A stretch of 64,000 nt of DNA from Hyphomicrobiales bacterium (GTDB taxonomy: Bacteria > Pseudomonadota > Alphaproteobacteria > Rhizobiales > Rhizobiaceae), in the NCBI GenBank assembly GCA_900472675.1, contig UCJA01000014.1:1-64000 (forward strand), given 5' to 3'. The notes beneath the pieces were generated by a model. It worked only from the letters and a program-made list of their open reading frames with translations, had not been told where the DNA came from and made no database searches. Both the position numbers and the translations under genes were made by a program. Shown here one piece after another: positions 16,192-24,675 of the stretch. Position 1 is the first letter of the stretch. Every line of letters starts with the position of its first letter.

Positions 16192-17652
16192 ATGAAGGTC
16201 CGGCTGTCGAAAAAAGTCGTGGCTATAACGGTCGGCGTGCTGGTGATCTGCGCCGGCAGCGGTGCGGCTGCCGTCTACGTTGGGACCGACAAGCTGCTCG
16301 GGCCCTCCTACCTCGATGTCAACGGTCTGGAGTGCACGACGCTGCAGACGGACCGGATCAAGCGCGACAAACGCAACTGGATCCGCAAATATGTGGTGAG
16401 CGACAAGCCGGGCGACGGAATGGCGCGGATCCGCACGGCGCTGCGCGTGGCGCGGGCGGTGCAGGAGAAGGAAAAGGCCGACCTCGTGCAGGTGTCGGTG
16501 CTCGACAAGTCTGGGCCGACCGAACGGGCCGAGATGCGCGGCCGGGTGATCGGCGCACAGGTCGTCTACATCCCCGACCTCGCCAAGGCGCCTGATGGCG
16601 CGCAGGTCCAGACCTATTCCGCTTACTACATGGATGGATCCCCGACGCCCAAGGGCGAATATTTTGGCCTGCGGATGGATGTGCCGCTGGAAGACGTGGA
16701 AGCGCTTTCGGCCAAGCTCACCGACAAGGCCGACTGCGTCGATCCCGTCGTTGCTGTGCCGGAAGGCGAGCATGGAGCGCCTTCCGCGCATGGCGACAAG
16801 AAGAAGCCCAAGCCGAAGGGCGGCGAACACGGTGCTGCGGCCGAGGGCCATGGCGATGGTCACGGCGCAGCGGAAGGTGATGGCCATGGCGCTGGGGCAG
16901 AGGGCAAGCACGCCGCCGACGGTCATAGCGCACCCGACGGCCACGAGGGTGCTGCCGGCCACGAAGACCAGGTCGCCTCCAAGGAAAGCGGCGGTTTCCT
17001 CGGCTCTGTCACGTCGATGATCTTCGGCTCCAAGGAAGAGGCAAAACCTGAAGCGTCTGCCGGCGAAGCCAAGCCTGGCGAGACGCATGGCGCAGAGGCC
17101 GAAGCCGCTGCTGCACAAGGGCATGGCGCTGCGACCACCGACGTGAAAGGCCATGCCGCGCCAGAGGCAGCTTCTAAAGCAGCGCCTGAGGCAACTGCCA
17201 AGTCAGCGCCAGAGCACGCCGCCAAGCCAGAATCCTCACCCGAGACCAAGGCTGCTGATGCTGCTCCCGCCGAGCCGGCAAAGGAGGAGGGCGGGATGTT
17301 CTCTTCCCTTAAGGGGATGATCTTCGGCAGCGGGGAGGCGGAGAAAGCCGCAGAGCCGCTAAAGGAAGCATCGGCGGAACCAGCCAAGCCCTCCGAAGAG
17401 GCGCCCCCGCCGCGCACCTCTGCGGAAGGCGGCAAGCGCTGGTCCTCGCAGACCGAAGCGGACGCCATCCATTCCGACAAGGCGCCGCCCCCGCAGGAGG
17501 CCCAGGTGACCGCTGCACCGCCCCCGACCAACGGATCGACGGAAGCCGATGCCGCAGGGGCTGCCTGGCTTGCCAAGTTCCGCCAGCAGCAGGCAGATGC
17601 CGCATCTGCGGCAGCTCCCGCCGCCGTGGACGCGACCAAACCGGCACATTGA
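16192..17652 (+). CDS. Membrane-anchored protein with His-rich and low-complexity tail, unknown function
   Basis: The product has 486 residues. A single N-terminal membrane helix (about 9-30) is followed by a folded-looking domain (about 35-190), then a long Ala/Glu/His/Gly tail. Residues 194-258 are His-rich (repeats such as EGHGDGHGAAEGDGHGAG) and could bind metal. A short motif occurs twice, 100 residues apart: GGFLGSVTSMIFGS (267-280) and GGMFSSLKGMIFGS (367-380). It faces away from sitABCD but sits beside it, so a role in metal binding is possible. The ribosome site is weak. The second half is repetitive, and its true length across strains may vary. Confidence 0.75.
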   Translation: MKVRLSKKVVAITVGVLVICAGSGAAAVYVGTDKLLGPSYLDVNGLECTTLQTDRIKRDKRNWIRKYVVSDKPGDGMARIRTALRVARAVQEKEKADLVQVSVLDKSGPTERAEMRGRVIGAQVVYIPDLAKAPDGAQVQTYSAYYMDGSPTPKGEYFGLRMDVPLEDVEALSAKLTDKADCVDPVVAVPEGEHGAPSAHGDKKKPKPKGGEHGAAAEGHGDGHGAAEGDGHGAGAEGKHAADGHSAPDGHEGAAGHEDQVASKESGGFLGSVTSMIFGSKEEAKPEASAGEAKPGETHGAEAEAAAAQGHGAATTDVKGHAAPEAASKAAPEATAKSAPEHAAKPESSPETKAADAAPAEPAKEEGGMFSSLKGMIFGSGEAEKAAEPLKEASAEPAKPSEEAPPPRTSAEGGKRWSSQTEADAIHSDKAPPPQEAQVTAAPPPTNGSTEADAAGAAWLAKFRQQQADAASAAAPAAVDATKPAH

Positions 17653-17664
17653 CGTGGCCGAGGG

Positions 17665-17689
17665 CGCGTCTCCCCATCGGAGAGACGCG
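17665..17689. terminator. Hairpin between convergent genes
   Basis: CGCGTCTC and GAGACGCG pair around a nine-base loop, between the stop of the His-rich protein gene and the stop of lysS. The T-run is poor, so termination strength is uncertain. Confidence 0.5.
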
Positions 17690-17701
17690 TGAACGCTTCT
17701 T

Positions 17702-19201
17702 CTAGTCCTGCTTGCTGCGGCGGGCCGGGAAGAGGATGACGTCGCGGATAGAGGGCGCGTCGGTCAGGAGCATCACCAGGCGGTCGACGCCGATGCCGAG
17801 GCCACCGGCCGGCGGCATGCCCTGGTCGATCGCATCCAGGAACTCGTCGTCGAGCTGCTTGTCCTTTTCGCCGCGGGCATGGGCCTGCTCGAGCTGCTCG
17901 ACCATGCGCTTGCGCTGCTCTTCCGGGTCGTTGAGTTCCGAGAAGGCGTTGCCCAGTTCCCAGGCATTGCAATAGGTCTCGAAGCGCTCAACGAGGCGCG
18001 GCTCGCCCGGAACTTCCTTGGCAAAGGGCGAGATGTCCTTCGGGAAGTGGGTGACGTGGCTCGGCTGGATCAGCGTACCTTCGACCTTTTCCTCAAAGAT
18101 GAAGGCGAGGCACTCGCCCCAGGTCCAGTCCTTCTCGATTTCGAAACCGGCGGCCTTCGCAGCAGTGCGGGCTTCCTCGTCGGTCTTCATGGCAAGGAAA
18201 TCGATGCCGGTCGCTTCCTTGACGGCGTCCGGCATGGGGACGCGCTTGAACGGCCCCTTGAAAGAGAGTTGCTTGTCGCCGAACTTCACGTCGGTCGAAC
18301 CATGGAGCGTCATGGCGAGGCGCTCGAACAGGCGCTCGACGAGGTCCATGATGTCCTCGTAGTCGGCATAGGCCCAGTAGCACTCCATCATGGTGAACTC
18401 GGGATTGTGCCGTGTGGAGACGCCTTCGTTGCGGAAGTTGCGGTTGATCTCGAACACTTTGTCGGTGAGGCCGGAGACCAGCGTGCGCTTCAAGAACAGT
18501 TCCGGCGCGATGCGCAGGTACATGTCGAGCTTCAGCGTGTTGTGGTGGGTCTTGAAGGGTTCGGCGGTCGCGCCGCCATAGACCGAATGCAGCATTGGGG
18601 TTTCGACTTCCATGAAGCCGTCGTCTTCCATGAAGCGGCGAATGCCGGAGACGATCTTCGAGCGCTGCTGGAAGCGGAGCTTGCTTTCCTCGTTGCTCAA
18701 GATATCGAGGTGGCGCTTGCGATAGCGGATCTCGACGTCGGCAATGCCGTTCCACTTTTCCGGCATAGGCAGGAGCGACTTGGTCAGCATGGTGATCTCG
18801 CGGGCGCTGATCGACAGCTCGCCGCGCTTGGTGCGGCGCACGATGCCGGTGACGCCGATGATGTCGCCGATGTCGATCATCGCCAGCATGGCCCGGGCTT
18901 CGTCGGGCGTCACATCCTTGTGGGAGAAGATCTGGATCTTTCCGCCAGCGTCATGGATATCCATGAACATGCCGGAATTGCGCGAGGAATAGACCCGGCC
19001 TGCGACCGTGACGACGTCGGTCGTCTCCACGTCGGCCTCGAGATCCTTGTATTTCTCGGCCAGCTCGGCGTTGGTCATGGTCCGGTGGAAATGGGCCGGA
19101 TAGACGTCGCCGATCTTGTCGCGCAGAAGGGCAAGCTTCTGGGCGCGGACCTGGGTGGCGTCGGAGGAGAGGGCGGTTTCGGTCGTCGTCTTGTCGGTCA
19201 T
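17702..19201 (-). CDS. lysS: Lysyl-tRNA synthetase, class II
   Basis: The product has 499 residues, usual for LysS. An N-terminal OB-fold (VAGRVYSSRNSGMFMDIHDA) precedes the class II core: motif 2 around FEINRNFRNEGVSTRHNPEF and motif 3 in GLGIGVDRLVMLLTD. It charges tRNA-Lys. A repeat element separates it from gltX, which is on the same strand upstream. Confidence 0.97.
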   Translation of the reverse strand: MTDKTTTETALSSDATQVRAQKLALLRDKIGDVYPAHFHRTMTNAELAEKYKDLEADVETTDVVTVAGRVYSSRNSGMFMDIHDAGGKIQIFSHKDVTPDEARAMLAMIDIGDIIGVTGIVRRTKRGELSISAREITMLTKSLLPMPEKWNGIADVEIRYRKRHLDILSNEESKLRFQQRSKIVSGIRRFMEDDGFMEVETPMLHSVYGGATAEPFKTHHNTLKLDMYLRIAPELFLKRTLVSGLTDKVFEINRNFRNEGVSTRHNPEFTMMECYWAYADYEDIMDLVERLFERLAMTLHGSTDVKFGDKQLSFKGPFKRVPMPDAVKEATGIDFLAMKTDEEARTAAKAAGFEIEKDWTWGECLAFIFEEKVEGTLIQPSHVTHFPKDISPFAKEVPGEPRLVERFETYCNAWELGNAFSELNDPEEQRKRMVEQLEQAHARGEKDKQLDDEFLDAIDQGMPPAGGLGIGVDRLVMLLTDAPSIRDVILFPARRSKQD

Positions 19202-19255
19202 GGTGTGTTTGCCTTTTCAACGGCACTGCCGCAGATAGATTTAGCCTGGGAAGCT

Positions 19256-19373
19256 ACGCTCCCCCTCACCCTGCCCTCTCCCCGAGGGGAGAGGAGACTT
19301 GAGTATGCCGCTCGTGCCGCAATCCTCTTCTCCCCAACGGGGAGAAGGTGCCGGCAGGCGGATGAGGGGGTGA
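19256..19373. repeat. Rhizobial intergenic palindromic element, copy 1
   Basis: Two hairpin arms are visible: CTCTCCCCGAGGGGAGAG at the left and CTTCTCCCCAACGGGGAGAAG at the right, with outer CCCCCTCA...GATGAGGGGG ends. The core GGGGAGAAGGTGCCGGCAGG followed by CGGATGAGGGG recurs at 42.1, 43.3 and 44.7 kb. It fills the lysS-gltX gap. Confidence 0.85.
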
Positions 19374-19380
19374 TTTCCCC

Positions 19381-20838
19381 TTACTTTCCGTCGCCGACCA
19401 TCGTTGCCACAACCGTCGCAGCGATCTTCAGGCGCTGGCGCACGACCGAGCGGCCGAGCAGCGCCATGCTGTCGAACAGCGGCAGCGAGCGTGACGAGCC
19501 GGACATGGCGATGAACAGCGGCGGCGTGACGACACGCAGCTTCTTGCCCAGCTTGTCGGCGATGGCGCGCAGTTCCGCATCGATCGACTCGACGTTGAAC
19601 TCGATCATCTTTTCGAAATCGGCCTGTACTGTGGCGATGATTTCCAGCGTCTCGGCAGGCGTGGTCTTCAAGCCGGCAAAGGAGGCGGGCGTCAGGCCAA
19701 CGTCGCCCGCCAGGAGGAAGCCGGCAAGGTTCGGCAGTTCGCCGAGCTTGGAGACGCGGCTCTGCGAGAGCTTCAGGCCTTCGGTGAGACGGCTGTTTTC
19801 CATCGCCCATTCGAGGGTGCGGGCAATGAACTGTTCCGGGGTCAGCTTTTCGCGCAGCCAGCGGCCGTTCAGCCAGTCCAGCTTCTGGATATCGAAGATG
19901 GCGCCGGCCTTCGACAGGTTGTCGGGATCGAACTTTCCGATCAGCTCGTCCATGGTCAGCAATTCTTCGCCTTCGGAGATCTGGATGAAGAACAGGCCGA
20001 GGAAGTTCATCAGCGCTTCCGGCAGGTAGCCGAGAGCGGAGTAGTAGGAAATCGAGGTCGGGTTCTTGCGCTTCGAGAGCTTGGACTTGTCGGCGTTGCG
20101 CATCAGCGAGAGATGCATGAACACCGGCGCTTCCCAGCCGAAGTAGCGATAGAGCAGGATGTGCTTCGGCACCGATGCCAGCCATTCCTCGCCGCGCGCG
20201 ACGTGGGTGATCTTCATCAGATGGTCGTCGATGACGTTTGCCATATGATAAGTCGGCATGCCGTCGCCCTTGATCAGCACCTGCATGTCGACCGAGTCCC
20301 ACGGAATGGACACGTCGCCATAGACGCCGTCGGTAAAGTCGCAGGAGCCTTCGGTCGGGATCTTCATGCGGATGACGGAGCTTTCGCCCGCGTCCATCTT
20401 GGTGGTGACCTCCTCGGCGGTCAGGTGCAGGCAGAGACCATCGTACTTTGGCGGCTTGCCGGCAGCGCGCTGGGCTTCGCGCATCTCTTCAAGGCGCTGC
20501 GGCGTGCAGAAGCAGCGGAAGGCATGGCCCTTGTCCAGCAGGTCCTGCGCATGCGGCTGGTACATGTCCTTGCGGTCGGACTGGCGATAGGGGCCATAGG
20601 GGCCGCCGATATCGGGACCTTCCACCCAGGACAGACCGGTCCATTTCAGCGCATCCAGCACCTTCTGCTCGAACTCAAGGGTCGAGCGGGTGGCATCGGT
20701 GTCTTCGATGCGCAGGATGAATTCGCCGCCGTTCTTCTTGGCAAAGAGGTAGTTGAACAGCGCGATGTAGGCGGTGCCGACATGAGGCTCGCCGGTGGGC
20801 GAGGGGGCAATACGGACGCGTGGGGTCGGATGGATCAT
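19381..20838 (-). CDS. gltX: Glutamyl-tRNA synthetase
   Basis: The product has 485 residues. The class I HIGH box appears as SPTGEPHVGTAY (residues 13-24) and the KMSKS box as KSKLSKRKN. It attaches Glu to tRNA-Glu. ATG 20838 is chosen because the catalytic domain begins immediately (MIHPTPRVRIAPSPTG); the frame is open for 34 codons upstream without family support. Alphaproteobacteria often carry two GltX copies, so another may exist elsewhere. Confidence 0.96.
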   Translation of the reverse strand: MIHPTPRVRIAPSPTGEPHVGTAYIALFNYLFAKKNGGEFILRIEDTDATRSTLEFEQKVLDALKWTGLSWVEGPDIGGPYGPYRQSDRKDMYQPHAQDLLDKGHAFRCFCTPQRLEEMREAQRAAGKPPKYDGLCLHLTAEEVTTKMDAGESSVIRMKIPTEGSCDFTDGVYGDVSIPWDSVDMQVLIKGDGMPTYHMANVIDDHLMKITHVARGEEWLASVPKHILLYRYFGWEAPVFMHLSLMRNADKSKLSKRKNPTSISYYSALGYLPEALMNFLGLFFIQISEGEELLTMDELIGKFDPDNLSKAGAIFDIQKLDWLNGRWLREKLTPEQFIARTLEWAMENSRLTEGLKLSQSRVSKLGELPNLAGFLLAGDVGLTPASFAGLKTTPAETLEIIATVQADFEKMIEFNVESIDAELRAIADKLGKKLRVVTPPLFIAMSGSSRSLPLFDSMALLGRSVVRQRLKIAATVVATMVGDGK

Positions 20839-20958
20839 GGGATATTGCTCGATCTGCGGCGCGGTTTGGGCGCCAAGGCCTGCTTCAGCTGGGATCACGG
20901 ATGAGGCAGGCCTTAGCGCATATTCGGCGCACAGCGTCAAGAAATTTAGGGCCGGGGT

Positions 20959-22731
20959 TCAGTGAACCGGCCACACCCACATCAGGCCAGGTACGGTGAC
21001 CAGGATGATCAGCACGGACAAGGGCAGGCCAAGCCTTGGATAGTCGGAGAACCGGTAGCCGCCCGGGCCGAAGACCAGCGTGTTGCACTGGTGCCCGACG
21101 GGGGTGAGGAAGTCGGAACCCGCTCCGATTGCGACCGCCATCAGGAAGGCCTCCGGCCGGAACCCCAGATCCGTGGCAAAGCTTGCCGCAATCGGCGCCA
21201 TGACCAGGACTGTCGCCGCATTGTTGAGGAAAGGCGTAACCGCCATGGCCGTGATGAGGATCATGGCAAGCGCGCCCCAGGCAGGCAGGCTGGCGGCGAC
21301 GCTTCCCAGCCAATGGGCGATCAGGTCGCTGCCGCCTGAGGTGCGCAGCGTATCGGAGACGGGGATGAGGGCTGCCAGCATGATGAGGATCGGGCCGTCG
21401 ACCGACTTGTAGATGTCGTTGAGGGGGATTGCCCGGAAGACGACCATGCCGAGTGCCGCGGCAAAGAAGGCGACCGGCACCGGCGCCAGGCCGACCGCGG
21501 TTATGCCCATGGCCACCGCAAGGATGAGGAGGGGAACGAAGGCGTGACGGCGCGTGCCAAGCAGGATTTCGCGCTGGGCGAGCGGCAGGAGCGACAGATC
21601 CTGCAGGGCGGCGGGCAGGGTCTTGCGGCTTCCCTGCAGCACCAGCACGTCGCCGGGCATGAAGGTGAGGGTGGCGAGCCTTTCCTTGAGCCGCTCGCCG
21701 CGCCGGCTGACCGCCAGCAGGTTGACGCCACGGGTATAGGAGAGTGCGAGGTCCTTTGCGGAGAGGCCCTTCAGGCTCGATCCCGGCGTGACGATGGCCT
21801 CGATGGAGATAACGTCCGTCTGGATCTCGCCTTTTTCGCGGATCGGCCGGCCGGACAGCTTCAGCTTGCCGTTGGAGATGGCGCGGTCGAGCGCCTTCGA
21901 CGGGCCGGCGAGAAGGACAATATCGCCTTCGCGCAGATGCAGGTCGGGAAGCGGCGCAATGCGGGATGTGCCGCGGAGGACTGCTGTCGCGACGATATCG
22001 CCATCGCCGAGCTTCAGGAGTTCGCTGACAGGCTTGCCGAGCACGGTGGATTCAGCCGTGATCGAGACTTCCGAGGTGAAATCAGTGATCTCCACGGCCT
22101 CCTCGATCGAGCTGTTCTGCTTGGTACGGCTCGGTACCAGCCAATGGAAAAACAACAGGAAGGTGAGGCCGACCACCGTCAGCATGACGCCCATGGGCGC
22201 GAAGTCGAACATGGAGAAAGGCGTGCCGGTCATTTCGCCGCGCAGGCGCGATACGACGATGTTGGGCGAGGTACCGATCTGCGTCATCAGGCCGCCCAGC
22301 AGGGCCGCAAACGCCATGGGCATCAGGTATTTGGAGGGCGAAGCGCCCGATTTTCTGGCGAACTGGAATGCGACCGGCATCATGATCGCCAGTGCGCCGA
22401 TATTCTTGATGAAGGCCGACAGGACCGCCACAACGATCATCAGAAGCGCAAGCTGGGTATGCAGCGTGTTGAGGTTCGGAAAGAACTTGCGGATCGCGAT
22501 GTCGACGATCCCTGACCGGGCGACGCCGGCGCTGACCACCAGCGCGCTGCCGACGATGATGACGATATCGTCCGAAAAGCCTGAGAAAGCCTTGTCGACG
22601 GGCACGATGCCGAGCGCGACTGCGGCGACAAGAGCGCAGCAGGCCACAACGTCATATCGGAACCGATCCCAGATGAAGACCGCCATCATGACGGCAATGA
22701 CCGAGAAGGCGAGGATCTGCTGGGTTGTCAT
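20959..22731 (-). CDS. SLC13/DASS-family transporter with two RCK_C (TrkA_C) domains
   Basis: The product has 590 residues. Membrane helices form two halves, with the DASS signatures MTQIGTSPNIVVSRL and LTPVGHQCNTLVFGPG, and two cytosolic TrkA_C domains between them (about 205-385; VLGKPVSELLKLGDGDIVA and LKGLSAKDLALSYTRGVNLLAV). Such proteins import dicarboxylates, sulfate or other anions. The RCK_C domains are thought to regulate or to bind nucleotide. ATG 22731 (MTTQQILAFS) is the better start. It ends 120 bases from gltX on the same strand. Confidence 0.88.
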   Translation of the reverse strand: MTTQQILAFSVIAVMMAVFIWDRFRYDVVACCALVAAVALGIVPVDKAFSGFSDDIVIIVGSALVVSAGVARSGIVDIAIRKFFPNLNTLHTQLALLMIVVAVLSAFIKNIGALAIMMPVAFQFARKSGASPSKYLMPMAFAALLGGLMTQIGTSPNIVVSRLRGEMTGTPFSMFDFAPMGVMLTVVGLTFLLFFHWLVPSRTKQNSSIEEAVEITDFTSEVSITAESTVLGKPVSELLKLGDGDIVATAVLRGTSRIAPLPDLHLREGDIVLLAGPSKALDRAISNGKLKLSGRPIREKGEIQTDVISIEAIVTPGSSLKGLSAKDLALSYTRGVNLLAVSRRGERLKERLATLTFMPGDVLVLQGSRKTLPAALQDLSLLPLAQREILLGTRRHAFVPLLILAVAMGITAVGLAPVPVAFFAAALGMVVFRAIPLNDIYKSVDGPILIMLAALIPVSDTLRTSGGSDLIAHWLGSVAASLPAWGALAMILITAMAVTPFLNNAATVLVMAPIAASFATDLGFRPEAFLMAVAIGAGSDFLTPVGHQCNTLVFGPGGYRFSDYPRLGLPLSVLIILVTVPGLMWVWPVH

Positions 22732-22963
22732 GCGGCTCCCGGAATCAGACGGGCTTTGATGCCGCCCGCAGTTTGGCGGCATCCAACGCAGCTATCCTCG
22801 CAAAGTTCCAGCAGTCCAGAGCGCAATTGCGGAGGGTGGGACAGGCTCTTAGAGAAGAGGTGCCGGATGGATGACTGCGGCAAGATACATCGTGGCTATC
22901 GGAGGGGGCAACTCCGGCCGGGACGATCCCCGGGGCAGGCTTGGGGACGAAGTCGGGGTTGGA

Positions 22964-22990
22964 ACATCCCCGGGCCAGGCCCGGGGATGT
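22964..22990. repeat. 12-bp perfect palindrome downstream of terC
   Basis: ACATCCCCGGGC and GCCCGGGGATGT pair around a three-base loop, ten bases past the terC stop. A weaker related hairpin, GATCCCCGGGG, lies at 22924-22934. No T-run follows on the minus strand. It may be a transcription-end hairpin or a dispersed palindromic unit. Confidence 0.6.
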
Positions 22991-22999
22991 CCTATATGG

Positions 23000-23764
23000 C
23001 TAGTGACGGGTTTCGACGCCGGTCTGCTTCTTCATCCGTTTGTTGCGCACGACCATGTTGAGGATCTCGACGCCGGCCGAGAAGGCCATGGCGGCATAGA
23101 TGTAACCCTTGGGAACATGGACGCCGAAGCCTTCGACAATCAGCGTGCCGCCGATCATCAGCAGGAAGGCGAGCGCCAGCATGACGATGGTCGGGTTCCG
23201 CTCGATGAAGTTGGCGAGCGGGGTCGCGGCGAGCAGCATGACGGTCACGGCGGCGATAACGGCCACGATCATGATCGGCAGGTGAGGCGTCATGCCGACC
23301 GCAGTGATGATGCTGTCGATCGAGAAGACCAGGTCGAGGATGAGGATCTGGCCGATGGCGGCCGCAAAGCTCATCTTCACCACTTCCTTGCCGGCGCCGA
23401 CCATGTCTTCCTTATGGTCCTGTGCATCGACGGAGTGGTGGATTTCCGTGGTCGCCTTGTAGACCAGGAAGAGGCCACCGGCGATCAGGATGAGGTCCTT
23501 CCACGAGAAGTCATGGCCGAATGCGGTAAACAGCGGATTGGTAAGCTGGACGATCCAGGCCACGGTGCCGAGCAGGCCGAGACGCATGACGAGTGCGAGG
23601 CCGATACCGATCTTGCGGGCCTTCTCACGGCTTTCTGGGGGAAGCTTGTTGGTGAGGATGGAAATGAAGATCAGGTTGTCGATGCCGAGCACCACTTCCA
23701 TGATCACAAGTGTAACGAGCGCTACCCAGGCTGCCGGGTCTGCTATTAGCGCTGAAATCTCCAT
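23000..23764 (-). CDS. TerC family integral membrane protein
   Basis: The product has 254 residues and seven to eight membrane helices. TerC hallmarks with acidic membrane residues are present: [20 protein letters not shown] near the N-terminus and [17 protein letters not shown] in the middle. The family is linked to tellurite resistance and to metal (Mn) export in characterised members. It is a different subfamily from the longer TerC at 37.2 kb. Substrate here is unknown. Confidence 0.9.
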   Translation of the reverse strand: MEISALIADPAAWVALVTLVIMEVVLGIDNLIFISILTNKLPPESREKARKIGIGLALVMRLGLLGTVAWIVQLTNPLFTAFGHDFSWKDLILIAGGLFLVYKATTEIHHSVDAQDHKEDMVGAGKEVVKMSFAAAIGQILILDLVFSIDSIITAVGMTPHLPIMIVAVIAAVTVMLLAATPLANFIERNPTIVMLALAFLLMIGGTLIVEGFGVHVPKGYIYAAMAFSAGVEILNMVVRNKRMKKQTGVETRH

Positions 23765-23786
23765 CCATGTCTCCTATCTTGTGGCC

Positions 23787-23805
23787 AAAAAGGCGAAATT
23801 CCGCC
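23787..23805 (-). terminator. Weak terminator-like hairpin after the TetR gene
   Basis: On the minus strand GGCGGAATTTCGCC is followed by five T, between the TetR stop (23863) and the terC start (23764). The stem is only four to five base pairs, so it may act as an attenuator or not at all. Confidence 0.35.
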
Positions 23806-23862
23806 CCGATGTAAGAGCGGAAGGGGCAAAGACAAGACGAGCAGGCATCGGGTCTGGTTGAA

Positions 23863-24564
23863 TCAGGCTCCTTGCGTCTCACGCGCGATCACAGATTCGT
23901 CATTACGGCCGTATGCGGCCATAAAGACGCGAATGGCGCCGCGGATAACGCGTGCCATCTCTTCCTGAGACGGTGGCTCGGGCATGGTGCCGAACAGGCG
24001 AAACTTGAAGAAGCTGCCGCTTGCAAGATCCAGATATTGACCGGCGGCGAGGTCGGTGTCGTCGATGACCAGCCTGCCGTTTGCAACCTGGCGGACAATG
24101 TACTCGTGCAGAACGGTGCGCAGGTTCTGGGGACCCTTGAAAAAGCGGCTGCAGAGCTCCGGCATACGTTCGCGCACGCCCAGTACCATGCGCATCGCGG
24201 TGATGATCTTCTCGTCCGTCAGATGTTCCAGAAAGCGGATGCCGAAGGAATAGAGGTTGGTCTCCACATCGGCATCGCTTGCCAGGATGATCCGGAGCGC
24301 GGAGAGGAAGGCCTCACGCTCGGTTTCAACCATGGCTTCGAACAAGTCTTCCTTGTTCTGGAAGTAGACATAGATCGTGCCCTTGGAGACGCCCGCCTCG
24401 CGGGTAATATCGTTCATGCTGGCTGCGTCGAAACCCATCCGCAGGAAGACCTGTTTGGCGCCGGCGATGATCTGCTCGCGCTTGGCGGGATCCTCGCCGG
24501 CCGCAAAACGCCCGAAGGAGGCCGAAGCCTCGACCACCGCCGTCTTTTTGGATGCTTTCAGCAT
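23863..24564 (-). CDS. TetR/AcrR family regulator, probable repressor of the emrAB-type operon
   Basis: The product has 233 residues. The HTH is typical: REQIIAGAKQVFLRMGFDAA, then SMNDITREAGVSKGTIYVYFQNKEDLF (about residues 29-75). The C-terminal ligand domain is of the TetR_C type. It is divergent from the membrane fusion protein gene; two CGAAC...GTTCG sites lie in the shared 111-base gap. It likely represses the pump and itself, and is released by a pump substrate. Confidence 0.9.
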   Translation of the reverse strand: MLKASKKTAVVEASASFGRFAAGEDPAKREQIIAGAKQVFLRMGFDAASMNDITREAGVSKGTIYVYFQNKEDLFEAMVETEREAFLSALRIILASDADVETNLYSFGIRFLEHLTDEKIITAMRMVLGVRERMPELCSRFFKGPQNLRTVLHEYIVRQVANGRLVIDDTDLAAGQYLDLASGSFFKFRLFGTMPEPPSQEEMARVIRGAIRVFMAAYGRNDESVIARETQGA

Positions 24565-24588
24565 GTATTTACCCGTTTCGATCTTTTT

Positions 24589-24666
24589 CGAACCGTTCGG
24601 TTCGATCGCCTCTTGATATGTGGTATGGATGCTTCTATGTCAACTCCGTCGAACTGAACGGTTCGG
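24589..24666. promoter_or_regulatory. Two TetR-type operators in the divergent promoter
   Basis: CGAACCGTTCGGTTCG (24589-24604) is an inverted repeat with 7-bp arms around TT. A related site with CGAACTGAACGGTTCGG lies at 24650-24666. One copy is near each gene start, the arrangement of a repressor controlling both directions. Confidence 0.7.
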
Positions 24667-24675
24667 TGCGATCCA

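Noticed and set aside
17879-20029. A 716-codon open frame on the plus strand across lysS and gltX
   Set aside because: It runs antisense through two certain synthetase genes and their repeat-filled gap. Its translation has no recognisable domain; such frames are common in GC-rich DNA.
22964-22990. Intrinsic terminator of terC
   Set aside because: The stem is perfect but no T-run follows on the minus strand, so I list it only as a palindrome.
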